Assembly (NCBI RefSeq): GCF_029871235.1
Contig: NZ_SSOM01000080.1
Coordinates: 124,152-188,151, forward strand
Reading direction: 5' to 3'
DNA from: Pseudomonas sp. BN411
GTDB lineage: Bacteria; Pseudomonadota; Gammaproteobacteria; Pseudomonadales; Pseudomonadaceae
Length of the DNA stretch: 64,000 bases
A program made the translations under genes and the position numbers. A model generated the notes under the pieces. That model was not told where the DNA came from. It searched no databases and saw nothing but the letters and a program-made list of their open reading frames with translations. Shown here one piece after another: positions 24,922 to 33,610 of the stretch; the stretch's first letter is position 1, and every line of letters begins with the position of its first letter.

Positions 24922-26247
24922 TCAGCCCTGCTGGCTGCAGTCGCGCGGAGTGATGCCCTTCTCCTGGGCGTACTTGTGCGAAGACGCCTCGATGATCGGC
25001 CGCAGCAGCGCGCGGTCGGCCTGCACCCAGTCGCTGATCAGATTCCACTTCTGCCCGTCCCACTGCTGGAAGCGCACCGCGCCGCCGCCCTCGTGGTCAG
25101 AGCAAGACAGCTGCAGCGGCTGCACCAGCCCCTTGGCGCCCAGCGCCTGCAGGCGCGCGTCGTCCAGGCGCAGGTTCTCGAAGCCCCAGCGCACCTGCTC
25201 ACCGGTCAGCGGCTGCTTGCCGAACTTCTCCTGGGCGATGCGCACGGCCTCGACGTTGAGGATGCCGTTAACCACGCCGAGGTTGTAGTAGACGGTGCCA
25301 AAGCGCTTGGGATCGGCAAGGTCGCCCTGGCCCTTGTCCACCACCTGCTGCTGGATGCCCTGCAGTACCGGGAAGGAAGTGCCGGACGGATGGGTGGTGA
25401 TGGCGATGAAGCCCTTGGCGGCGGCACCGGCCGGGGCAGCATCCTCCTCCGAGTTGCTCCAGATGTTGCCGATGATGTGGTCGGTCGGGTAGCCGACCTT
25501 CTGCGCGGTCTTCAGCGCCACCGGGTTCATCACGCCCCAGCCACGCAGAATCACCCAGTCCGGCTTGATGCGGCGGATGTTCAGCCACTGCGACTGCTGC
25601 TCGTTGCCCGGGTGCGGCACCTCCAGCAAGGTCAGCTCGAAGCCGTACTTGTCAGCCAGAGTCTGCAGCACCTCGTTGGTTTCCTTGCCGTAGGGCGAGC
25701 CGTGGTAGAGGGTGACGATCTTCTTGCCCTGGAGCTGGTCGAGCCCGCCACTCTTCTCGCCGATCCAGTTGACGATGGCCGAGACCTCGGAATAGGGGTT
25801 GAGCTGCAGCGGGAAGGCGTACGGAAACACACTGCCGTCGGTGGAATCAGTGCGCCCGTGGTTGATGGTGATCAGCGGCAGCTTGTCGGCGGTGGAGCGC
25901 TCCAGGGTGGCATAGGCGATACCCACCGAAAGCGGGTTGGTGGCAGCCGCCGGAGCGCCGTTCTGGCCCGTCTTCAGGCGCTCGTAGCACTCCACGCCCT
26001 TCTCCACCACATACTCGGTCTCGCACTCGCTCCAGGTCAGCTTGACTCCGTTCACCCCGCCGTTGGCGTTGACGTACTTGAGGTAGTCGATGAAGCCGCC
26101 GAAGAAGCCGGTACCGCCGGCAGCATAGGGGCCGACCCGGTAACTCTGCAGCGGGAAGTACTGCTCGCTGTCCGCCTGGACGGTGAAGGCGGCGGCAGAG
26201 AGGCTGAGCGCCAGGGCCAGGCCGCCGGCGAAAGTGCGTTTGTTCAT
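24922..26247 (-). CDS. LivK-like periplasmic substrate-binding protein
   Basis: 441 residues, longer than LivK proper (about 370), with a signal peptide (MNKRTFAGGLALALSLSAAAFTVQA). Belongs to the type I periplasmic binding-fold group that accompanies LivHMGF cassettes: YAAGGTGFFGGFIDYLKYVNA, GGVNGVKLTW and NHGRTDSTDG. The ATG at 26247 is chosen because it gives the signal peptide at the N-terminus. It lies 60 bp after livM and 55 bp before livF. The ligand is not leucine-specific by sequence; an aromatic acid or sulfur compound is possible given sfnG and msuE upstream. Confidence 0.87.
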   Translation of the reverse strand: MNKRTFAGGLALALSLSAAAFTVQADSEQYFPLQSYRVGPYAAGGTGFFGGFIDYLKYVNANGGVNGVKLTWSECETEYVVEKGVECYERLKTGQNGAPAAATNPLSVGIAYATLERSTADKLPLITINHGRTDSTDGSVFPYAFPLQLNPYSEVSAIVNWIGEKSGGLDQLQGKKIVTLYHGSPYGKETNEVLQTLADKYGFELTLLEVPHPGNEQQSQWLNIRRIKPDWVILRGWGVMNPVALKTAQKVGYPTDHIIGNIWSNSEEDAAPAGAAAKGFIAITTHPSGTSFPVLQGIQQQVVDKGQGDLADPKRFGTVYYNLGVVNGILNVEAVRIAQEKFGKQPLTGEQVRWGFENLRLDDARLQALGAKGLVQPLQLSCSDHEGGGAVRFQQWDGQKWNLISDWVQADRALLRPIIEASSHKYAQEKGITPRDCSQQG

Positions 26248-26307
26248 TGTGCTAGTCCTTGTCGAAATCGCTTGGCATGTATGCGGGCCTTGGCCCATGG
26301 GGTTCGC

Positions 26308-27375
26308 TCAGTAGCGCAGCGGCCAGAGCCGTGCGCGCTCGCGGAATTTCTGCCAGAGGCGCGCGAGACCCTCCGGCTCCTTGATCAGGAAGAGGATGAT
26401 CAGCGTGCCGAACACGATCTTCTGCAGGTTCTCCAGCTGGCCGGCGTCGATCAGCCCGGCCGGCAGCAGCGCGGCGAGGTTCGACAGCAGCAGCGGGAAC
26501 AGCACGATGAAGGCGGCGCCGAGGAAGTTGCCGAGGATGCTGCCCAGGCCGCCGATGATGATGATGAACAGGATCTGGAAGGAGCGACTGAGGTCGAAAC
26601 CGTGCGGCTCCACCGTGCCCAGGTAGGTGAAGGCCCACAGGGCGCCAGCCACGCCGAGGAAGAAGCCGCTGATGGCAAAGGCCAGCAGTTTGGTCTTGAG
26701 CAGCGGGATGCCGATCACCGCGGCGGCGGTATCCATGTCGCGCACCGCCATCCAGTTGCGCCCCAGCTCGCTGCGCACCAGGTTGCCGCCGAGCCAGAAC
26801 AGCGCCAGCACCACGCCGAGGGTGAACAGGTAGCGCCCGGCCGGCGTTCCGAAGTCCAGACCCGCCACCCACAGCGGCGGCGCGCTGATCACCCCGGAGG
26901 AGTTGTAGTTGGAGAACCAGCCGAACCTGGTCAGCGCCCACTGCACGAAGAACTGCGCGGCCAGGGTCGACACCAGCAGGTAAAAGCCCTTGATGCGCAG
27001 GCTCGGCAGACCGAAGACAATGGCCACCAGGGCCGCTGTCAGCCCGCCGAGGAGAATGCTGAGTAGCAGCGGCAGGCCTGGCACGCGCAGCTCGAAGTTG
27101 TAGGTGGCAAAGGCACCGACCGCCATGAAAGCCGCCGAGCCCAGCGACAGCTGGCCGGCGTAACCGGTCAGCAAGTTCAGCCCGAGCCCAGCCAGCGACA
27201 GCACCAGGAAGGGAATCAGGATGGCGTTGAACCAGTAGTCGCTGCCGAGCAGCGGCACGCCGATGAAGGCGAATGCCAGCAGCGTGGCGAGGCCGATGCG
27301 GTCCTGGCGCAGGCGAAAGAATCGGCGGTCGTCGGCATAGCGCACGCTGAACTGGCCGGCTTCGTTGTAGAGCAT
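26308..27375 (-). CDS. livM: LivM-type ABC transporter permease
   Basis: 355 residues with about ten hydrophobic helices. Family features are LLTGYAGQLSLGSAAFMAVGAF, GLTAALVAIVFGLPSLRIKGFYLLVSTLAAQ, and the cytoplasmic EAA-like loop GRNWMAVRDMDTAAAVIGI followed by LGVAGALWAF. ATG at 27375. It lies 12 bp after livH and 60 bp before the binding-protein gene, all in one leftward operon. Confidence 0.92.
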   Translation of the reverse strand: MLYNEAGQFSVRYADDRRFFRLRQDRIGLATLLAFAFIGVPLLGSDYWFNAILIPFLVLSLAGLGLNLLTGYAGQLSLGSAAFMAVGAFATYNFELRVPGLPLLLSILLGGLTAALVAIVFGLPSLRIKGFYLLVSTLAAQFFVQWALTRFGWFSNYNSSGVISAPPLWVAGLDFGTPAGRYLFTLGVVLALFWLGGNLVRSELGRNWMAVRDMDTAAAVIGIPLLKTKLLAFAISGFFLGVAGALWAFTYLGTVEPHGFDLSRSFQILFIIIIGGLGSILGNFLGAAFIVLFPLLLSNLAALLPAGLIDAGQLENLQKIVFGTLIILFLIKEPEGLARLWQKFRERARLWPLRY

Positions 27376-27387
27376 TGCATCGTCTCC

Positions 27388-28269
27388 TTACACACGCTCG
27401 ATGGCGCGTTCGCCGAACAGCCCCGCCGGGCGCACCAGCAGGAACAGCAGGGCCAGCACATAGGGGAACCAGTTCTCGATGCCGCCACCGATGTAGGGCC
27501 CGAGATAGACCTCGGCGAGTTTCTCCGAGGCGCCGATCAGCAAGCCGCCGACTATGGCGCCGGTGATTGAGGTGAAGCCGCCGATGATCAGCACCGGCAG
27601 CGCCTTGAGTACCACCAGCGACAGCGAGAACTGCACGCCCAGACGCGCGCCCCAGAGCAGCCCGGCCACCAGGCCGACGAAGCCGGCCACCGCCCACACC
27701 ACCGCCCACACCCGATGCAGGCGGATGCCCACTGCCTGGGCGGCCAGCGGGTCGTCGGCCACAGCGCGCAGGGCCAGGCCGACGCGCGTGCGGTTGAATA
27801 GCAATGACAGGGTGGCCACCAGCAGCGCGGCGGTGGCCGAGGCGAACAGGTCGAACTGCGACAGCAGCATGCCGCCCAACTCCAGCGGCTCATCGCTGAT
27901 GCCCAGCTCCAGGCCGTGCACCTGGGCGCCCCACAGCGCCTGGGCGGCGCCCTCGATGACGTAGGACAGGCCGAGGGTGGCCATGAACAGGGTGATCGGC
28001 GAGCGATTGACCAGCGGCCGCAGCACCGCCCGCTCGATCAACAAGGCCAGCGCCACCATGGTCGCCAGGGTGATGGCGAAGGCCAGCCAGAATGGCACCC
28101 CGCGCTCCAGCAGGCTGACGAAGGTCAGCGCGGCGAACAACACCATGGCGCCCTGGGCAAAGTTGAACACCCCGCTGGCCTTGTAGATCAGCACGAAGCC
28201 GATGGCGACCAGCGAGTACATCACCCCCGCCAGCAGGCCGCCTATCAGTACCTCGAAGAAGAATTCCAT
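27388..28269 (-). CDS. livH: LivH-type ABC transporter permease
   Basis: 293 residues with about eight hydrophobic helices. N-terminal MEFFFEVLIGGLLAGVMYS, then IGFVLIYKASGVFNFAQGAM is the LivH hallmark. The cytoplasmic loop RTRVGLALRAVADDPLAAQAVGI and the following VVWAVAGFVGLVAGLLWG region complete the pattern. ATG at 28269 chosen for the standard N-terminus. It follows livG by 72 bp and precedes livM by 12 bp. Confidence 0.92.
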   Translation of the reverse strand: MEFFFEVLIGGLLAGVMYSLVAIGFVLIYKASGVFNFAQGAMVLFAALTFVSLLERGVPFWLAFAITLATMVALALLIERAVLRPLVNRSPITLFMATLGLSYVIEGAAQALWGAQVHGLELGISDEPLELGGMLLSQFDLFASATAALLVATLSLLFNRTRVGLALRAVADDPLAAQAVGIRLHRVWAVVWAVAGFVGLVAGLLWGARLGVQFSLSLVVLKALPVLIIGGFTSITGAIVGGLLIGASEKLAEVYLGPYIGGGIENWFPYVLALLFLLVRPAGLFGERAIERV

Positions 28270-28341
28270 GCGTGCACTTCCTGTTTTCGGGCATGCCGCT
28301 CCCCTACCCACGCCATGGCTGCGGGCGGTGACGCGGCGGGG

Positions 28342-29115
28342 TCAGTGTCGAGTGCCGAGGTAGGCGGCTATAACCTCGGCGTTCTGGCGCACCTCATCGG
28401 GCGGGCCGTCGCCGATCTTGCGGCCATAGTCGAGCACCACCACGTGGTCAGAGAGGCTCATCACCACGCCGATGTCGTGCTCGATCAACACCACCGTGGT
28501 ACCGAACTCGCGGTTGATATCCAGGATGAAGCGGCTCATCTCCGCCTTCTCCTCGGTATTCATCCCGGCCATGGGCTCGTCCAGCAGCAACAGGCGCGGC
28601 TCGGCGGCCAGGGCGCGGGCCAGCTCGACGCGCTTCTGCAGGCCGTAGGGCAGCTTGCCCACTATGGCGTCGCGCCAGGGCTGGATGCGCAGAAAGGCCA
28701 GAACCCGCTCCGCCGCCTCGCGCTGGCGATCATCCTCGCCCGGCGCACGGCCCAGACGTAGTGCCTGTTCCAGCCAGCTGGCGCGGCGCTTGAGGTTGCG
28801 CCCGGTGAGCAGGTTGTCGAGCACGCTCATACCCTTGAACAGCGCGATGTTCTGGAAGGTACGGGCAATACCGCGACGGGCCGCGTCGTGCGGACGCATG
28901 GCGCGGCGCGCCTGGCCGGCGAAGCGGATCACTCCGCTCTGTGGCTGGTAGACGCCATTGATCACGTTGAGCAGTGAGCTCTTGCCGGCGCCGTTGGGCC
29001 CGATCAGCGCGCAGATCTCACCCTCGGCCACGGCGAAACTGATGTCGCTGATCGCCTTGACGCCCTTGAAAGACAGCGAGATGTCTCGCAGTTCCAGCAG
29101 TGTCGTGCCACTCAT
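28342..29115 (-). CDS. livG: LivG-type ABC transporter ATP-binding protein
   Basis: 257 residues. Walker A LIGPNGAGKSSLLNVING, signature in KLPYGLQKRVELARALA (LPYGLQK variant), Walker B RLLLLDEPMAGMN and the switch His in TTVVLIEHDIGVVMSLSDHV. This is the LivG type, with the long insert between Walker A and the signature. ATG at 29115, 10 bp after the AMP-ligase-like gene, so co-translated with it. Partner ATPase of LivF for the LivHM permeases. Confidence 0.92.
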   Translation of the reverse strand: MSGTTLLELRDISLSFKGVKAISDISFAVAEGEICALIGPNGAGKSSLLNVINGVYQPQSGVIRFAGQARRAMRPHDAARRGIARTFQNIALFKGMSVLDNLLTGRNLKRRASWLEQALRLGRAPGEDDRQREAAERVLAFLRIQPWRDAIVGKLPYGLQKRVELARALAAEPRLLLLDEPMAGMNTEEKAEMSRFILDINREFGTTVVLIEHDIGVVMSLSDHVVVLDYGRKIGDGPPDEVRQNAEVIAAYLGTRH

Positions 29116-29125
29116 CCTGTGCTCC

Positions 29126-30262
29126 TCACGCCGTTTGTGGCCGGCCCAGCGACCAGCTGGCGACGTCCCGTTCGCGCAGTTCGATCCAGCGTTCCGCCGC
29201 TGGCCAGTTGCGCACCTCGATCCCGAGCCCGGCGAAAAAGCGCTGCGCCTCTTCCTCCAGCGGCGGCCCCACCAGCAGCGCTACGCGAGTGCGGGAGAAA
29301 CCCAGCACATCGCGCAACGGCCGGCGCACCAGCAGATGGCCGAGCAGCCGACGCGGTGCTCCGCCATCCTGCTGCAGCGCCCAGTCCACGAGGCGCCGAC
29401 GCAGGCTGCCAGGCAACGGCAGGCGCTGGCGCACCAACTCGTGCAGGCGACCGTAGGTCTCGCGAGTGCCGAGCACCAGGCTGGGACCCAGCTCGCGACG
29501 GTCCTGGTCGCGGGTTTCCAGCCGCTCGGGGAAGTTCAGGCGAAAGCCAGCCACCAGCCAGGGCGCCAGCAGGTAACGGGCCTGACCGCTGGCGGCGAAG
29601 GCACGGGCGGCCAGGGCCTCCTCGTGCTCCGAGAGGCGTTCGCCGCGCACCAGCCGCTCGCCCTCCTGTAGCAGCTCGGCATGGCTGAAGCCTTGCCGCT
29701 CCACCTTTGCCGCACCGAGACGGTGGAAGACGAACGCCGCGTCCTCGGCGCGAACCGGCGGCGCGCCGTATTCGGCCTCGGAGGTCAGCAGCCGGTCATA
29801 GTCCAGCGCCTCGCCTCGCACCACGGGATCGGCCAGGCCACGACCGTCGGCGTAGGCCAGCCATCCCGGCACCAGGCCGACTTCGCGCAGGCGCAGGATC
29901 TCCTCCAGACCCTCGGCAAAAACGAAGCCCGCCTCCGTCTCACACAGCACGGTGGCTTGCTTGCCCGCCGCCTCCAGCGGATCGAACAACGCCGCCACCC
30001 CACCCAGCCACTGCGCCGCCAGGGCTGCGTACAGCGCCTCCGGGCGCGGCCGGCTGAGGATCACCAGCTGCGCGCAGGGGCCGAAACCACCGGCACGCAG
30101 GGCGCCGGCCACGGCCAGCACCTCCGCCTGCACCTGGGCCCAATTGCGCGCCTGCCAGACGCCCAGGCGCTTATGGCGCAGGGCGATGGCGGTCGGCCGA
30201 CGGCGGGCCTGATGGGCCAGCCAGGCCGGTAACGTGGTCGGGGTCGCGTCGCTCATCGCCAT
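29126..30262 (-). CDS. Degenerate, shortened AMP-binding (acyl-CoA synthetase-like) protein
   Basis: 378 residues against about 550-650 for acyl-CoA ligases. The N-terminal part follows the ANL fold (LPAWLAHQARRRPTAIALRHK, LRAGGFGPCAQLVILSRPRPEALYAALAAQWLGGVA). The A3 phosphate-binding loop, normally YTSGTTGxPKG, is replaced by FVFHRLGAAKVERQGFSH (177-194), and the A5-A10 motifs (TGD, catalytic Lys) are absent. It is unlikely to form adenylates. Intact ligases of this type commonly sit in the same place in livG-ligase-livHMKF cassettes of aromatic degraders; here it is 4 bp after sfnG and 10 bp before livG. It may be vestigial or repurposed. ATG at 30262; an ATG at 30256 is equally possible. 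Confidence 0.78.
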   Translation of the reverse strand: MAMSDATPTTLPAWLAHQARRRPTAIALRHKRLGVWQARNWAQVQAEVLAVAGALRAGGFGPCAQLVILSRPRPEALYAALAAQWLGGVAALFDPLEAAGKQATVLCETEAGFVFAEGLEEILRLREVGLVPGWLAYADGRGLADPVVRGEALDYDRLLTSEAEYGAPPVRAEDAAFVFHRLGAAKVERQGFSHAELLQEGERLVRGERLSEHEEALAARAFAASGQARYLLAPWLVAGFRLNFPERLETRDQDRRELGPSLVLGTRETYGRLHELVRQRLPLPGSLRRRLVDWALQQDGGAPRRLLGHLLVRRPLRDVLGFSRTRVALLVGPPLEEEAQRFFAGLGIEVRNWPAAERWIELRERDVASWSLGRPQTA

Positions 30263-30266
30263 CGTC

Positions 30267-31361
30267 TCAGGCCACCGCCTTCTCGGCGCGCTTCTCCGTC
30301 TCCAGCTCGCGCACCAGCGGCAGCACGTGCTGACCGAAGTACTCGACCTCCTCCTGGAAGTGCAGGAAGCCGGAGAGGATCAGATCCACGCCCACCGCCT
30401 TGAGCGCGACGATGCGCTCGGCGATCTGCCGCGGGGTGCCGATCAGGTTGGTCTTGAAGCCGTCGTTGTACTGCACCAGGTCCTCGAAGCTGGACTTGGC
30501 CCAGTTGCCCTCGCGCTCGGGGCTGGCCGCGCCGGCGTTCTTCACCTCGGCCCCGAAGGCGTTGACCGCCTCCGGATTGGCCTTGTCGATGATTTCCTGC
30601 AGCACGGCGCGGGCTTCCTCTTCGCTGTCGCGGGCGATGATGAAAGCGTTCACCCCGATCTTCACCGAGTGGCCGTTGGCCGCGGCCTTGGCACGGATGT
30701 CGTCGACCTGGGCCTTGATGCCCTCCACCGTGTTGCCGTTGGTGAAGTACCAGTCGGACACCCGCGAGGCCATGTCGCGCGCCGCGCGCGAGCTGCCACC
30801 CTGGAAGATCTCCGGGTGCGGCTGCTGCAGCGGCTTGGGTTTCAGGGTGTAATCGCGGAAGCGGTAGAAGTCGCCGTTGAAGCTGAAGTTGTCCTGGGTC
30901 CAGATGCCCTTCAGCGCGCGGATGAATTCCTCGGAACGGCGGTAGCGCTCGTCGTGCTCCAGCCAGGGCTCGCCAATGGCGTGGAACTCGCCCTTGAACC
31001 AGCCGGACACCACGTTTATGGCGACGCGGCCATTGGTGAGCTGGTCGATGGTGGCCAGCTGCTTGGCGGCCAGCGCCGGATTCCACGGACCGGGCAGGAT
31101 GGCGGCGATCACCTTGAGCTTCTCGGTGGCGGCCAGCAGCGCATGACTGATGGCCACCGACTCGTGCTGGAACTCGGCGCCGTAACCGGCAGTGAAGCGT
31201 ATCTGCGACAGCGCGTAGTCGAAGCCGGAACGCTCGGCGATCTGCGCCAGCTTGCGGTTGTAGTCAATGTCCCAGCTGGTGCGCTGTTCGATGTTGCTGA
31301 CCACCAGACCGCCGCTGACATTGGGCACCCAGTAGGCAAATTTGATCGGTTGTTGGCTCAT
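30267..31361 (-). CDS. sfnG: FMNH2-dependent dimethyl sulfone monooxygenase SfnG
   Basis: 364 residues of the bacterial luciferase-like flavin monooxygenase family (SsuD/SfnG branch). N-terminal IKFAYWVPNVSGGLVVSNI, then TAGYGAEFQHESVAISHALL, PGPWNPALAAKQLATIDQLTNGR and NVVSGWFKGEFHAIGEPWLEHDERY are the SfnG pattern. It oxidises dimethyl sulfone to methanesulfinate using reduced FMN, releasing carbon so that sulfur can be used. The FMN reductase gene msuE lies 27 bp upstream. Expected to be induced in sulfate limitation; a sigma-54 promoter lies ahead of the operon. ATG at 31361. Confidence 0.94.
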   Translation of the reverse strand: MSQQPIKFAYWVPNVSGGLVVSNIEQRTSWDIDYNRKLAQIAERSGFDYALSQIRFTAGYGAEFQHESVAISHALLAATEKLKVIAAILPGPWNPALAAKQLATIDQLTNGRVAINVVSGWFKGEFHAIGEPWLEHDERYRRSEEFIRALKGIWTQDNFSFNGDFYRFRDYTLKPKPLQQPHPEIFQGGSSRAARDMASRVSDWYFTNGNTVEGIKAQVDDIRAKAAANGHSVKIGVNAFIIARDSEEEARAVLQEIIDKANPEAVNAFGAEVKNAGAASPEREGNWAKSSFEDLVQYNDGFKTNLIGTPRQIAERIVALKAVGVDLILSGFLHFQEEVEYFGQHVLPLVRELETEKRAEKAVA

Positions 31362-31388
31362 ATCTATGACTCCTGTGGTCCTTGGAAT

Positions 31389-31943
31389 TCAGGCCGCGCG
31401 AACGGCCGGGCTACGAAAGAAGGCCTCGACCGGGTCAAGCGCCCGCTCGATGCGCTCGAACTGCGCCGCGTCTTCGAGGCGGTAGTCGGAGAAGGCGTCG
31501 AGGGTGGCGTACAGACCGTAAGGCAGGGTGTGCGCCTGAAAGAACGCGAACAGCGGACGTAGCTGATGATCGATCACCAGCGCGTGGCGCTCGCCGCCAC
31601 CGGTGGCGGCCAGCAGCACCGGGACACCTTTGAGGGCCTGGTAATCCACCAGGTCGAAGAAGTGCTTGAACAGGCCGGTGTAGGACGCGCGATAGACGGG
31701 GCTGCCGGCGATGATCAGGTCAGCGTTTTCCACGGCACGCAGGTGCGGCAGCAACGCCGAGGAGGCACTGTCGCGCTCCAGCGAACCGGCCAGAACGCTG
31801 CCCAATTGGGCAATGCGTACCCAGTGCAGGTCGATCACCAGGCGCGCTTGCAGGCGCTCTACCAGCACCTGCAACAGGGCATGGGTACGCGACGGATCGC
31901 GCAGACTGCCCGACACCACGACCACCTTGATTGCTTGACTCAT
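31389..31943 (-). CDS. msuE: NAD(P)H-dependent FMN reductase MsuE
   Basis: 184 residues of the flavodoxin-like FMN reductase family. [17 protein letters not shown] is the FMN phosphate loop; [29 protein letters not shown] and [28 protein letters not shown] closely follow MsuE of pseudomonads (about 186 residues). It supplies FMNH2 to SfnG and related sulfonate monooxygenases. First gene of the leftward operon. The ATG at 31943 has GGTTGGAGATG upstream, and a sigma-54 promoter ends about 47 bp further upstream. Confidence 0.92.
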   Translation of the reverse strand: MSQAIKVVVVSGSLRDPSRTHALLQVLVERLQARLVIDLHWVRIAQLGSVLAGSLERDSASSALLPHLRAVENADLIIAGSPVYRASYTGLFKHFFDLVDYQALKGVPVLLAATGGGERHALVIDHQLRPLFAFFQAHTLPYGLYATLDAFSDYRLEDAAQFERIERALDPVEAFFRSPAVRAA

Positions 31944-31987
31944 CTCCAACCTCTCGCCCATGGCGCTGCATTGCTTTGCAGAGGTCA

Positions 31988-32005
31988 GAGCAGCAACCGT
32001 GCCAA
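31988..32005 (-). promoter_or_regulatory. Sigma-54 promoter of the msuE-sfnG-liv operon
   Basis: Read leftward: TTGGCACGGTTGCTGCTC. GG (-24) and GC (-12) are separated by exactly 10 bases, and TTGGCACG matches the -24 consensus fully. Expected transcription start is near 31978, about 35 bp before the msuE ATG. SfnG operons in Pseudomonas are known to depend on sigma-54 and the SfnR activator. Confidence 0.8.
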
Positions 32006-32074
32006 AGAAAAAACTCCTTTTAAATCATAGCTATACAAGAGGAAGACAGAGAGGACCGGGTGCTCAGTGACTAA

Positions 32075-32107
32075 CAACCTGTTGAACCACTGTTGCTGAG
32101 CCAACAG
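32075..32107. promoter_or_regulatory. Twin GTTG/CAAC inverted repeats, candidate enhancer for a sigma-54 activator
   Basis: CAAC-CT-GTTG (32075-32084) lies next to CTGTTG-N6-CAACAG (32090-32107), within a larger GCTCAG...CTGAGC inverted repeat (32062-32101). They lie 70-100 bp from the -24 element of the leftward promoter and 145-175 bp from that of the rightward one, the usual distance for an SfnR-type enhancer-binding protein. Binding is inferred; no activator gene is in the window. Confidence 0.6.
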
Positions 32108-32250
32108 CTTCGCGCCCCAGCCACCGGGAGAAATCGTCGAGGCAGCTGTCTGCAGGGCAACAGCCGCCCAGCAACCTGCCCCGCCGGCCACAGCGGCCCG
32201 GCACGGCCATATGAAGTCAAGCCATTGATATATATAGACTTTCACTGAAA

Positions 32251-32264
32251 GGCACGAAGATTGC
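32251..32264 (+). promoter_or_regulatory. Sigma-54 promoter of the rightward sulfur gene
   Basis: AGGCACGAAGATTGCC with GG (32251-32252) and GC (32263-32264) separated by exactly 10 bases; only the first T of TGGCAC is changed to A. Expected start near 32276, 27 bp before the ATG at 32303. Mirrors the sigma-54 promoter on the other strand. Confidence 0.78.
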
Positions 32265-32302
32265 CCCGGCCATAGGGTCAGCCGCCTACCAGGAGACCCG
32301 CG

Positions 32303-33544
32303 ATGACCGCCCAGCAGCACCTTCCACAGCTTTCCACCGGCGTCGACTACGAGGCGCTAGCCGCCAGGTTTCGTCCAATCTTCGTTCGCATCGCCGAGGG
32401 TGCACTGGACCGCGAGCGCACCCGCACCCTGCCCCACGAACCCATCCGTTGGCTCAAGGAGGCCGGTTTCGGTGCCGTGCGCGTGCCGCGCGAGCACGGC
32501 GGCGCCGGCGCCTCGCTGCCGCAATTGATCCAACTGCTGATCGAGCTGGCCGAGGCCGACTCCAACATTCCGCAGGCCCTGCGTGGCCACTTCGCCTTCG
32601 TCGAGGACCGCCTCAACGCCCACGCCGAGGCCAATCAGGAAACCTGGTTCAAGCGTTTCGTCGCCGGCGAGTTGGTCGGCAACGCCTGGACCGAGGTCGG
32701 CAACGTGAAGATCGGCGAGGTCATCACCCGAGTCTCGCGTCAGGGTGAACGCTGGCTGGTCAACGGCACCAAGTACTACAGCACTGGCAGCATCTTCGCC
32801 GACTGGATCGACCTCTACGCCCAGCTCGACGACACCGGCGAAGACGTGATCGCCGCGTTACGCACCAACCAGCCGGGCGTGCAGCAGAGCGACGACTGGG
32901 ACGGCTTCGGCCAGCGCACCACCGGCAGCGGTACCTCGCGCTTCGTCGATGCCGAAGTGGCCGCGGAGAACATCATCCCCTTCGCCAGCCGCTTCAAGTA
33001 CCAAACCGCGTTCTACCAGTTGGTGCTGCTGGCCGTGCTGGCCGGCACCGGCCGCTCTGCGGTGCGCGACGTGGCCGAGCAGGTACGCCTGCGCACTCGG
33101 GTATTCAGCCATGGCAACGCCAGCTCGGTTGACCGCGACCCACAGGTGCAGCAGGTGGTCGGCAAGGCTTCCGCCCAGGCCTACGCCGCCGAGGCCACCG
33201 CCGTGCGCGCGGCAGAGGCTGCTCAGTGGGCCTACGAGGCACGCTTTGGCGGCGATGCCGAGGACGAGCGCCAGGCCAACGTCGCCGCCGAACTGGAGTC
33301 AGCCCAGGGCCAAGTGGTGATCGCCGAGCTGGTGCTGCGCCTGACCAGCGACCTGTTCAATGCGCTCAGCGCCTCGGCCACTAGCACCGGCAAGCTGCTC
33401 GACCGCCACTGGCGCAACGCCCGCACCGCCGCCTCACACAATCCGCTGATCTACAAGGAGCGGATCATCGGCGACTGGGAGATCAACCGCAGCGAACCAC
33501 CCTACGTCTGGCAGATCGGCGGCGGCGCCAAGCAGGCGAGCTGA
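32303..33544 (+). CDS. Acyl-CoA-dehydrogenase-fold flavin monooxygenase (SfnB/DszC-like sulfur acquisition)
   Basis: 413 residues with acyl-CoA dehydrogenase architecture: N-terminal helical domain (LKEAGFGAVRVPREHGGAGASLPQ), middle beta domain (GNAWTEVG, GERWLVNGTKYYSTGSIFADW) and C-terminal helical domain ending in TAASHNPLIYKERIIGDW. The SHNP-type ending is typical of the DszC/SfnB group that uses reduced flavin and oxygen rather than dehydrogenating acyl-CoA. It is divergent from msuE, whose FMN reductase could supply FMNH2, and has its own sigma-54 promoter. Substrate probably an organosulfur compound (inference). ATG at 32303 with CAGGAGACCCGCG upstream. Confidence 0.85.
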   Translation: MTAQQHLPQLSTGVDYEALAARFRPIFVRIAEGALDRERTRTLPHEPIRWLKEAGFGAVRVPREHGGAGASLPQLIQLLIELAEADSNIPQALRGHFAFVEDRLNAHAEANQETWFKRFVAGELVGNAWTEVGNVKIGEVITRVSRQGERWLVNGTKYYSTGSIFADWIDLYAQLDDTGEDVIAALRTNQPGVQQSDDWDGFGQRTTGSGTSRFVDAEVAAENIIPFASRFKYQTAFYQLVLLAVLAGTGRSAVRDVAEQVRLRTRVFSHGNASSVDRDPQVQQVVGKASAQAYAAEATAVRAAEAAQWAYEARFGGDAEDERQANVAAELESAQGQVVIAELVLRLTSDLFNALSASATSTGKLLDRHWRNARTAASHNPLIYKERIIGDWEINRSEPPYVWQIGGGAKQAS

Positions 33545-33558
33545 TAGTGCGAGCCGCG

Positions 33559-33610
33559 TGCAGGCGGTTCTGTCACCGGGAACTTCCCTGGCTGACAAGA
33601 ACTGCCTGCA
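33559..33610. repeat. Long imperfect palindrome after the sulfur monooxygenase
   Basis: Arms beginning TGCAGGCGGTTCTGTCA and ending with its near-inverse (33594-33610) enclose a CCGGGAACTTCCCTGG inner stem. No T-run follows. Could be a terminator or REP-like unit. The rest of the 298-bp gap to 33842 is strongly AT-rich near 33750-33810 (TTATTATTAAG, T7 run), a likely promoter/UP region for the downstream binding-protein operon. Confidence 0.55.

Noticed and set aside
24844-27066. Long rightward open frame (about 740 codons) opposite livF-livK-livM
   Set aside because: It is antisense to three well-supported transporter genes, has no family resemblance, and reflects the high-GC third-codon pattern on the opposite strand.
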